Origin: Branchipolynoe longqiensis
Taxonomy: Eukaryota; Annelida; Polychaeta; Phyllodocida; Polynoidae
DNA: 64,000 nucleotides
Reading direction: 5' to 3'
Assembly (NCBI GenBank): GCA_030323885.1
Contig: CM059187.1
Coordinates: 123,910,737-123,974,736 of the forward strand
The position numbers were made by a program, and so were the translations under genes. Below the pieces are notes generated by a model that saw only the letters and a program-made list of their open reading frames with translations, had not been told where the DNA came from and ran no database searches. Positions 45,065 to 53,907 of the stretch are shown piece by piece. Each line of letters starts with the position of its first letter. Position 1 is the first letter of the stretch.

Positions 45065-45990
45065 AAACCATACACCATCATATGGGCACCAAATAACACC
45101 TGACTGGGTGCAGTCAAATGCAAACTGTGAAAGAGCACACATGCCAAAGACAGGCCACGGAAGAGGGTGCACATCAAACCTATAAATACACAGCCATCTC
45201 AAGTACTGGGAGGGTCGGAAGAAATGAGGCCATAGTCCACCTTGGTATGTGTTCTGGCACAAATCATGAAAGGTACGGACAAACCAACCATGCTCACCAA
45301 ACCCAACCTATAATACACTATGGCATGAGAAGATACCACAACCCGGCGCCAGGTCACAGTCCCGAAGGGTACGGGTGTGTTCTGGCACACCCGGGTACCA
45401 ACTAGGAACAGGGCACAGGTGAAAGGAAGGTGGTAAAACCAAAAGTCAGGGACAATGCCGTTAGAACTATGGTTAACAATTTAACACCACAGCCGACCCA
45501 CCTGGTCACAGTCCCGAAGAGTATGGATGTGTTCTGGCACATCTAGGCACTAACTAGGGACAGGGTACAAGTGAAAGGAAAGCTGCAAACAAAACGAAGA
45601 AACAAATTCTGGGAACAAATCCTCATCCACAAGCCTATTACCATCTCACTAGATGTATATACTAGGCTACGATATTAGTTATATGATAGGAAGTTATACC
45701 CCCCCAAAAAAAACTAAAAGAACTAACATAGATACTAACTACTTAAATAAATGCTGGTGGATGTCCTGGATACCAACCCAGAACCGGAACCCAGGCATAC
45801 ACCATAATATTCCTCACCAGTGCTCACAGCTGTCCAGCGTTGAAAACAAGCACCCTCACGGGAGCTTACACGCTATGGACAGCATAAATACTGTATCAAT
45901 CAAAAAATAATAATATAAAAGGCGCTGTGGTCCTTTGGCTCTCGTGGCAAACACAGTTACATGGTAAAGGAGAAATAGAAAAATACAAAT
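45065..45990 (+). repeat. Probable LINE 3' untranslated region with internal repeats
   Basis: It follows the ORF2 stop directly. Two copies of a block with 'ggtcacagtcccgaag' and 'gtgttctggcacac' lie at about 45351 and 45505, and a third partial ('atgtgttctggcac') at 45246. It ends near 'tggcaaacacagttacatgg'. Assignment to the LINE is by position only. Confidence 0.45.
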
Positions 45991-46003
45991 AACTGGTTTT
46001 ACT

Positions 46004-46330
46004 TATTTGGGGTCTTACGGCCTACTGACATTTAAGGCCATGTTAGAATAGGTACTGACTTGTGACAGCGCGCACTGACGATAGCAAGTTCATTCTGATT
46101 TCTGCCCCAAGTATGATACTTCCCACACGGGCACCCAAACCGCAATATCCTACTCAGTCACATAATCCAAACGAGCCCATCAGTCTCTGTCCTATCCGTA
46201 ATACTAAATACCAGGCTCGGTAGCGACGAAGTATCAATTTGTAAAGTCCTTGGCTTGACTCTGTAAAAAAAAACACCTGATCCGATGGGAAGCGAGAATT
46301 CTACGCAGTCGGTTAGTTTGTTTCAACCAA
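46004..46330 (-). repeat. Diverged SINE-A relative
   Basis: Block order matches SINE-A ('tgacttgtgacagcgcgcac', 'tcctactcagtcacataatc', 'aggctcggtagcgacgaagt'), but the copy is much diverged, as at 11042-11305. Confidence 0.55.
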
Positions 46331-46406
46331 TTAGTTTATGTTACAATTTTGTCAATTTTTACCAAGTTTCTTTTAGTGTTCTTTTTTGGGGGGTATCTTA
46401 ATGGTT

Positions 46407-46465
46407 TGGTTTGGTTGTTGGATTGTTACGCCCTGACAACATTTAAGGTCATATCAGGACGGTGT
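46407..46465 (-). repeat. SINE-A tail only
   Basis: 'tggttgttggattgttacg' to 'aaggtcatatcaggacgg'. It retains TTTAAGG at the position that M1 used as a target at 10.36 kb. Confidence 0.6.
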
Positions 46466-46509
46466 ATCTTACTTGCTTTGAATACGGAAGGAAACCAGCA
46501 ATTGGCGAG

Positions 46510-47165
46510 CGACTCCCCCCACTACACCCTCCCCCCCCCCCCCCCCACACACACACCACCACCACCACCACCACCACACCAACCACAGAAACCCTGGGTT
46601 CTGTAGAGCAGCCATGTTATCATCCATCTATCACCAGGTACATACATGCTACCACGCCGAATGCTAATTGTTTCGCGCGCCAATGTGAGACTTATCTATT
46701 CTGAATAATTCACGATCGGCATTCTGACCTGTGCCAGCTTTATGTCAACGCCGGGGCTAGCGGCCGGGGTGGCCGGGGTGGCCGGGGTGGCCGGGCAGTC
46801 GGGGGGTAGGGTGGCGCTTGGCCGCGGCCGGGCTGGCCGGGAAGTCGGGCGGTGGAGCGATGCCTGGCCGGATCGGAGGATTTGACTGACCGGGGTGACA
46901 CTGCCAGACACCCTCGGCTCGCCAAAGTACACAGCCGGGCCGGGTAGGAGGGAGGGCCTGCCAGCGAGCCAAGCTTCTTCATACCGGGCCTGTTGACTTT
47001 GGAGCTCTGCAGGTGGCGTGCTAGTCGGCCAACTCCCGGGGTCCCCACTGGCACAGCTACCCCCCAACCCCCAACCCCCAACCCCATACCATCTCCATCT
47101 CCACCCCCAACCCGCCCCCACCCGCCCACTCCCACCACCACCCGTCCACCTCCCAACACTACACC
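46510..47165. repeat. Poly-C, ACC, CCGGGGTGG and CCCAACCC tracts with GC-rich core
   Basis: A C run at about 46524-46547, CACCAC to 46580, GGCCGGGGT nonamers at 46760-46800, and CCCCCAAC at 47060-47110. The GC-rich core at 46740-47040 gives frames in several registers but no family is recognisable. Confidence 0.6.
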
Positions 47166-47469
47166 CCTGCCAACTCCCAGATCACAACAATTAATTAGGT
47201 TCAGTTATTGTTATTTAGAGACAATAAGGGATAGATTAATTTAGAGTAATTGTGCAAATAGTTGTGTTTGTTGCGGAATTGTTGGCATGGCAGTTGTATT
47301 GTGTGTGCGTATGTGAGTCAGGTAATTCATCCAAATCACCAGGCAGCGTGTGAAGAGCATTTTGATTGAAGTTTCATAGTCCGATAAAAGAATCAAATTT
47401 TCAAAAGCAAAACACTTACCTAGATGGCCTACATAATAGTATTATACAACTTAGATACTGACACACTTA

Positions 47470-47824
47470 TTAAAGCTGCATAGTCCGATGAAAACATGAA
47501 ATTTTCAAAACCAAAACTATTATCTAAATTTGATTCAACACATCTAACTTGGATACTAATTTACTTATTAAACATTTGTCTGCATATAGAAGGGAAAACT
47601 GAGGCAAATGCACACAACCTGCTACCATACAAAGCTATGGTCTCAGAGTTGTGGCGTGCTTGCCAAAATTAATTTTGGATGGTTGCACTTCAGATATATC
47701 AAAACTTAGCCATTTAAAATTAAAGTTACTTCAAGCTAAAGTAAGGTATATTATAATGACCAACCTCATGTACTTATCCCAGAAAATGTCAGAAACTCAA
47801 AATAATCGGACTATGCAACTTTAA
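47470..47824 (+). mobile_element. M1 inserted within M1
   Basis: A complete M1 with TTAA at both edges, at the 'cttattaagcatt' site of the outer copy, which is itself a TTAA target. Confidence 0.85.
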
Positions 47825-47963
47825 GGACTTGGTGATATATACAATTAGAAGGATTTACTAAGTCAATTTCATACTAATACTAATAGAACATATCACTGTT
47901 GAAACCTAGGAGGTTAGAGTGTTGACCAGCATGCCAAAGCATAATGTGGCGGGTTTACACTAA

Positions 47964-48580
47964 AGGGCGCATTCCATATACGCGTAATGCGTAATGCGAA
48001 TGCGAATGCGAATGCGAATGCGACAAAAAATCGAAATGCCTTTAAACCTATGAGCTACATTCCATACACGCGTAATGCATAATGCGAATGCGAATGCGAA
48101 AGAAATCCATTATCCCGATCGCTCCATGTAGCGATCAGTGCGTAATGCGTAATGCGTAAAGGTGGTGCGAATAGAAATCTGAGTCTGATGTGTCCATTAG
48201 TTTAGCACTAGGACAGGCGACTAAGCATTACGGAACGGTCACGCACAAGGCTTCTGAGTGGAAACATATGGTAGTGGTGGTAGTGGGGGTTCGGGATGGG
48301 TTCGGGTTGGTAAAAATGCTACCAGAGCCACGAAAATATGAATACTTATCTATAATTTGGTTATAATAAAGGTAGGAACCCCCATGTGACGTACAAAAAG
48401 TTACATAGATATAAATGCAATATTTGGTCATATACAGAGCAGTATGGAGAATAATTGTTCATTTTTATTTTTTTAAATATAGCCAGTCGTGTGACGCATA
48501 ACGCATTACGCATGTATGGAATGATGGCATTCGCATAACGCATAACACATTACGCATTACGCGTATATGGAATGTGCCCT
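47964..48580. mobile_element. M4-related fold-back element with GCGTAATGCG arms
   Basis: The termini are AGGGCGCATTCCATATACGC and the inverse of ATATGGAATGTGCCCT. The arms are GCGTAATGCG and GCGAATGCGAATGCG arrays. The 430-bp core is homologous in reverse to the M4 long type at 15.9-16.4 kb ('cgactaagcattacggaacg', 'aaaatgctaccagagccacg', 'ccatgtgacgtac'). The terminal words differ (TAATGCG here, ATGCGG there). Flanks are TAA and TTA. Confidence 0.8.
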
Positions 48581-48641
48581 TTAAAAATATCTTCTACGCT
48601 AGTCATTTTAAATGAAAGTTACTTCAAACTAAAGTAAGGTA

Positions 48642-49086
48642 CAGTAAAACCTCTCTAAATCGACCGACCTTGGGGCTGACTTTAAGTGGTCCATTTAGGG
48701 AGGTGGTCGGTTTAGCGAGTAATGCCAGGTACACACATAGCGTATAGGATTCGCGCACTAAAACTCCCGATCCGCTTAAAACTGAAATCGGGCCGATTCA
48801 TTTTTCGAATCGGGAATCGCAATCGTAATCCTAGCGCACACCTACCGTTTTAGCCCTAAAAATCGGGAATCGCAATCGGTAGGTGTGCTAGGGGAGTGCA
48901 CACCTCACGATTTTGGGGCAGTTTTAGGTCGTATACGCTAGGTGGGTGCGGGAAAACGATCGTATACGCTAGGTGTGTACCGGGCATTAGAATATGGTTA
49001 CAATGGTATTGTTGGGACCCAAATAAAGCAATCAATATATGGGAGTGGTTGATCTGTGGATGTGGTCGGTTTGGGAGGTTTTACTG
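48642..49086. mobile_element. M3 pogo-like MITE carrying M2
   Basis: CAGTAAAACCTCTCTAA at the left and GGGAGGTTTTACTG at the right, with a TA duplication (48640-48641 and 49087-49088). It is interrupted by M2 at 48723-48986. Confidence 0.8.
48723..48986. mobile_element. M2 fold-back MITE, copy 3
   Basis: TGCCAGGTACACACATAGCG at the left and the inverse of GGTGTGTACCGGGCA at the right. The flanks are TAA and TTA. In uninterrupted M3 copies the site reads 'ggagttagaatatgg', which fits a TTA target. The arms carry CGGGAATCGCAATCG words. Confidence 0.8.
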
Positions 49087-49160
49087 TAGTTAATTACAAT
49101 TAACCTACTATATCTATCTTATAAAATGATCCAAACCCATCGTACTATTCAACTTTAAAT

Positions 49161-49517
49161 TTAAAGCTGCATAGTCCGATGAAAACATAACAATTTCAAA
49201 ACTAAAACAATTATCTAGATTTGATTTTACATACCTAACTTAGATACTGGTGCACTTATTAAACATGTGTTGCCACATAGAACGGAATACTGAGTCAATT
49301 TAATAGAACCTGTTACTGCATAAGCCTATGCTGTCAAAGAGGTTTTGTATACTTGCCAAAATTAATTGTGCCTGTTTACACTTCAAATATATCAAAAGTT
49401 AGCCATTTAAAATAAAAGTTACTTCAAGTAAATGTAAAGTAGATTAAAACAATCAACTTAATATTTTTATCTCAGAAAATGACAGAAACTCAAAACCATC
49501 GGACTATGCAACTGTAA
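49161..49517 (+). mobile_element. M1 MITE next to the nested cluster
   Basis: A complete M1 directly after the outer M1, separated by two bases. Confidence 0.8.
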
Positions 49518-49790
49518 GATCAGGGCATCCCAAAACTGCACGTCCAGACGAGAATTTACATGCACTTCCACTTCAAGGTGTCACTAACCTCAGCCAAACA
49601 ACATCTATTCAACGAGCTTCTTTTGAGCTCCGCATCAGTAAAGCTTCTATTCAAAGGATGTCGGAAGAGGACACTCAAACTAAACCCCCAGAATATATCA
49701 TTAATGGATTTAGTCATTTGACTGTTGATTTCCGGTGCAGCGAATTTGTCATCTAAAGTCGTGTCCTCCAACCGGACCATGAAAGTTTGT
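49518..49790. other. Low-copy DNA, no gene seen
   Basis: Nothing recognised. A 74-codon minus-strand frame has no family features. Confidence 0.4.
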
Positions 49791-49794
49791 TTTA

Positions 49795-50085
49795 TTCAAC
49801 GATGCCTCTAGAGCGCATTGATTTGTATCATCCGCTATTGGATGTCAAACATATGGTCATTCTAACATATTTCTTTGGAGAAAACCCACTGCCGCCACAT
49901 TAGGCTGCTCTTTCCGATAAGCAGCAAGGGATCTTTTATATGAACTTTCCCACAGACAGGACAGTACATACCGCAGCCTTTGATGAACCACTTCTGGACC
50001 ACTGGTTGGAACAAAAATAGACCAAACTGTAAATATGTCCACTGAGCAGGATCGATCGGATGACCAATACCTTCAGAGGTGGACA
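49795..50085 (-). repeat. Mollusc-type dispersed repeat
   Basis: The minus strand reads 'ctgtgggaaagttcatataa', 'aagatcccttgctgcttatc', 'tggcggcagtgggttttctc' and 'gaccatatgtttgacatcca', ending 'gcatcgttgaataaaac'. From memory this matches a repeat common in gastropod and bivalve genomic clones. No tRNA head is visible in this copy. It is the main basis for the suggested lineage. Confidence 0.65.
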
Positions 50086-50395
50086 CACTATTTACTGCCT
50101 CCCAACTTTCAGCCTGCCCCGGCTACCCCTGCTGGCTGTTACTTGTGTTAGTTACCTTCCTCTTGGAGCTGGGATAAAGCCTGATTAGTCAGGGTTATAA
50201 TGGCAGACGGGACATGAGGGTGGGGTGGGGTGGGGGGAGTCTAAGACCCGTGGGAGCCTCGTGACCATTTAGTTTTATCTGCAATTATCCAACAACAAAA
50301 AGACTGGGGATTGAAGATAATTCAGGGGTTTGTGAGGAAATTTAATCGTGGATCCCAACCTCAACCCCAATCCATCCAACACTCGCCATAGTCAC
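50086..50395. other. Low-copy DNA, no gene seen
   Basis: A short GTGGGGTGGG run at about 50219-50238. Nothing else is recognised. Confidence 0.4.
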
Positions 50396-50755
50396 TAAAA
50401 GCTGAATAGTCCGATGAAAACATAAGATTTTCAAAACTAGAACAATTATCTAGATTTGATTCCATATATCTAACTTAGATAACGGTGCATTTATTAAACA
50501 TTTGTCGCCATATAGAAAGGATAACCGAGGTGATTTAATAGAACCTGATACTGCAGTAAGCTATGGTGTCAAGAGTTTTGGTATGCTTGCCAAAATTACT
50601 TTTGCATGTTTGCTCTTCAAATATCTCAAAAGTTAGACATTTAAAATAAAAGTTAATTCAAACTAAAGTAATGTAGATTATAATGATTAATCTACTATAT
50701 TTTATTGATCTCAGAAAGTTACAGAAAGTCATAACCATCGGACTATTCACCTTAA
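50396..50755 (+). mobile_element. M1 MITE
   Basis: Complete and uninterrupted. The left end 'taaaagctgaatagtccgat' and right end 'atcggactattcaccttaa' are slightly mutated. Confidence 0.75.
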
Positions 50756-50862
50756 AAGATACAAAGTCCCAGTGTACCCTGACGTCACGATGGATACTCT
50801 CCTCTGTTGCTATAATAAGACAGTATAAATAACTGAACTATATATAATAATTGTGATAGGAG

Positions 50863-51509
50863 TGCTGACCTATTCAATGTTGCACACTTCAGAGTGAAGA
50901 CCAAGATTACTCGGATACTGGTGAGAGAGCTGCTATTTGCAGATGACAGTGCACTGGTTGCCAACTCTGCTGAAGAGATCCAGAAAATAGTGGACGCTTT
51001 CTCCAGTGCATCAAAGAAGTCCGGCCTGAAGATTAATATCAAGAAGACGGAGGTGCTGTACCAACCCAACTTTACAAGAAGCCGAGAGGAGGAGATCATG
51101 GTTGACGGAAATAAGCTGAACTCTGTTCCGGAATTCACCTACCTCGGAAGCACTATATCAAGTGATGGATGCATTGATGCTGAAATACAGAGGAGGATGG
51201 CCAAGGCTAGCGCATCTTTCAGCCGACTACGCCAGAGACTCTGGAACAACCACCATGTGTCCATTCGGGTCAAAGTCAAGATCTACCGTGCAATCATACT
51301 ATCCACCCTACTATACGGAGCCGAGGCTTGGACAGTGTACATATGACAGCTGAAAAAGCTACATGCCTTCATGATGCGACATCTGCGTTCAATCATGAGG
51401 CTAACCTGGAAGGACAAAGTGACAAATAAGGAAATACTCGAACGGATGGGGCTGCCCTCGTCTCCAGTCTTTGTCGCATGGTGACCGACAGCATGATGAT
51501 GATGATGAT
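50863..51509 (+). pseudogene. 5'-truncated LINE insertion with RT FADD motif
   Basis: From about 50868 one frame encodes the end of a reverse transcriptase: LLFADDSALVANS (the catalytic FADD box), IVDAFSSASKKSGLKINIKK, EFTYLGSTISSDGCID, IQRRMAKASASFSRLRQR and LLYGAEAWTVYI. A TGA at 51344-51346 stops it. The same frame then continues with LHAFMMRHLRSIMRLTWKDK, so the stop is internal and the copy is dead. It ends in an ATG repeat (51493-51509). An 8-bp target duplication GATAGGAG is present at 50855-50862 and 51510-51517. There is no 5' part of the element. Confidence 0.85.
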
Positions 51510-51755
51510 GATAGGAGTATACAAAGATGTAATAATTAACATACTTCCCACAAGACAACATGATGGGCGTGACTACTAAATCATCATTCCAAATAGAATT
51601 ATATTCCTAATAGTAATAGGACTGCATAAATAATAGAAGTATATATAGTAATTGTGATAGGAATATACAAAGATGTAATAATTAACTTAGTTCCCACAAA
51701 AAGACATGCTGGACGTGACTAGATCATTCCAAATAGAATTACATTGTGTCTAGAT
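51510..51755 (+). repeat. ~145-bp duplicated unit, original LINE target
   Basis: 'tatacaaagatgtaataatt' occurs at about 51518 and 51665. The stretch before the second ('actgcataaataatagaagt') resembles 50815-50862. The LINE thus landed in one unit of a small tandem repeat. Confidence 0.55.
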
Positions 51756-52390
51756 GTGGAAATGACAGTCATAAAATTAGCATCTATGCGTCACACAATG
51801 TACACAATTAGTACAGCTACTACTCACTATTCCTTTCTCTTGCTTTATTTTACTGTGCCATCTAAATGTAATTAATATAACCCTGCCTCATTAGAACCTA
51901 AACTGGCTGCATCTTGTTCTGGTTAAATGGAGCTTACCGGAGACAAAGGAGTTCTGCTTTTTGTGTGGCAATTAAAAGTAATTGACTTAATGAGTCTGCT
52001 TATTTCTGTAACAGTCCAACAAAGGATTTTTACCCGCAGCATGCTATAAAGCAATCCAAGCATGGAGCACAAGCGTCTCGGTAAACAGAACGAGGGAAGC
52101 CGTTCCTTTCTGTAACAAACAGATTGTGTGATACCTTAAAATGAGCGGTAACAAAAAGTAGGCTTGTTGATTTGGGGAGATTGTTCTGATGTCATTTCCA
52201 GTTTGCGCGCACGAAGCTGTTGATGTTTGAAACGTGTATGAAGAAATGTGAATATTGCTTAGGGTTTGGAAAAGCTACAAGCTGGTGAATATTATTAACA
52301 AATTGTGAACTATATCTGCTTCATGTTGTTCAACGGTTATTTATTGATTTATTTATTTATTGAAAAACGTGTGTGAATGCACGCGTATGT
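51756..52390. promoter_or_regulatory. Unique AT-rich block with homeodomain and SOX core words
   Basis: This is one of the longer stretches that matches no repeat in the window. 51860-52060 has TAATTAAT, TAATTG, CTTAATGAG and ATTAAAAGTAATTG (homeodomain cores). It also has ACAAAGG (SOX-like) at 51944 and 52020. An enhancer is possible but motif counts in AT-rich DNA are weak evidence. Confidence 0.2.
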
Positions 52391-52396
52391 GTGCAG

Positions 52397-52732
52397 GTTG
52401 TTTGTTTGTTTGTTATTGTTTTACATCCTAGCAACATCTAAGTTCATATCAGGATGGGTAGCGACTTGTGACAGTACACACTCATGGCGATTTTATAGTG
52501 CTGCCCCACTGGGAAATCAGGCTGCTGGCACCATGACCCGATATCTCACTCAGTCACATTATCCTGACACTGAGCTAACCATCCCTTGCCCTATCCTAAT
52601 AATGCTGAGCACCAGGCTAGGAAGCGACAAGTATCAATTTTAAAGTCATTGGTTTGACTCGACCGGGAACCGAACTCGCCAACTCCCGATCTTCCGCACG
52701 CGAGGCCTATGCTCTACCGATTCGGCCACCGT
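52397..52732 (-). repeat. SINE-A, full length
   Basis: Complete copy with a GTTTGTTT tail. A 10-bp duplication ('ctcgccaact') lies beside the B-box. Confidence 0.85.
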
Positions 52733-52734
52733 AG

Positions 52735-52935
52735 GTGTCGGCGCGTGTATGTGCGTGTATGCGTGTGTGCGTGTATGTGCGTGTGAACTTTAATGTGTCT
52801 GCGCGTGTGCGTGTGTGTTTTTCGGTGTGTGCATGCATGTATGTGTATGTGTTTTTTCCCGCGTGTGCGACCGTGTGTGCGCCTGTGTATGCCTGTGTGT
52901 GCGTGTGCGTGTGGGTGTGGGTGTATATGTGTGGG
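52735..52935. repeat. GTGTATGTGC array
   Basis: Degenerate TGTG/CGTG simple repeat. Cys/Val/His frames are artefacts. Confidence 0.85.
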
Positions 52936-53035
52936 TGCTGGTTATCTCGATTTCTTAAAACGGTCAAGTTCCTAGTCTGGGCCCACATCCATCACTGGGG
53001 ATTTTACTTCCACCACAGATAAGCATAGTAACAGA

Positions 53036-53333
53036 GGAGAAGGAGTAGGGGTAAGAGTAAGAGTAAGAGTAGGAGTAGGAGTATGTGTAGGAGTAGGAGT
53101 AAGAGTGAGAATAAGAGTAATGTTAGGAGTAGGAGTAGGAGTAAGAGTAAAAGTAGGAGTATGAGGAAGAGTAAGAGTAGGAATAGGAGTAAGAGTAAGA
53201 GTAGGAATATGAGGAAGAGTAAGAGTAGGACTAGGAATAAGAGTAGGAGTAGAAGTAAGAAGAAGAGCAAGAGTAGGGTAGTAGGAGTAGTAGTAGGAGG
53301 AGGATATGAGTAGGAGGAGGAGTAGGAGTAGGA
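53036..53333. repeat. GTAGGA/GTAAGA hexanucleotide array, left part
   Basis: About 45 hexamers of GTAGGA or GTAAGA. The array stops at the left end of the Harbinger element and resumes with the same unit on the other side at 57950. Confidence 0.9.
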
Positions 53334-53360
53334 CCAGGGCCTGTATGCAGGACTCGGTGG
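53334..53360 (+). repeat. Harbinger left terminal inverted repeat
   Basis: 27 bp, followed by a palindrome-rich zone (GCGGTATTTCGTGATACCGC at 53364-53383) that may serve as a transposase or Myb-protein binding region. Confidence 0.8.
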
Positions 53361-53631
53361 TAGCGGTATTTCGTGATACCGCCTATCCCCGTATAGCTAC
53401 CTCCGAGCTCGGGAACTGTGTCAAGTGGTAAGCGGGGGCGCGTACCACTTACATTATAGCTACCCGTGAAGTTATTTATAGATCGGGGCACTCCCCGTGT
53501 CGCTGGTATCGGCAACCGCGTTGAGAGTTGCACGTTTCCGATGGGTACAGCCTAAATTGTGATTTCGCATTGCCGGCTTCTCACCAACTACTCTACGAAC
53601 CACCAAAAGACCAACTACTACGGCTCTACAA

Positions 53632-53887
53632 GTCAGCTATTCTAGTAAAAGTCAACTACAGCTACAGCTACTACGCTTTCGTGCACACACTTGGTCAGTT
53701 ATTCTAGTACAAGTCAACAACAACAGCTACAGCTACAGCTCGTACGCTTTCGTGCACACACTCGCTCAGCTATTCTAGTACAGTCAACTACAGCTACAGC
53801 TCCTACGCTTTCGTGCACACACTTGGTCAGCTATTCTAGTACAAGTCCAATACAACTACAGCTCCTACGCTTTCGTGCACACACTTG
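53632..53887 (+). repeat. Four ~63-bp tandem repeats upstream of the Myb-like gene
   Basis: Each unit runs from 'gtcagctattctagta' through 'agctacagct' to 'acgctttcgtgcacacactt'. They end 20 bp before the start codon, so they make up the 5' leader or promoter of the Myb-like gene. Repeated units here could be binding sites or simply 5' UTR repeats. Confidence 0.8.
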
Positions 53888-53907
53888 GTAATAAACCCTA
53901 AATCTCT

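Larger units (their letters stand above)
47366..49158 (+). mobile_element. Outer M1 MITE carrying four nested elements
   Basis: M1 pieces are found in order at 47366-47469, 47825-47963, 48581-48641 and 49087-49158. Removing the elements between them rebuilds one M1 copy from 'ttgaagtttcatagtccgat' to 'cgtactattcaactttaa'. Confidence 0.8.

Noticed and set aside
49556..50086. Short minus-strand frames of 60-74 codons
   Set aside because: They overlap a dispersed mollusc-type repeat and have no protein family features.
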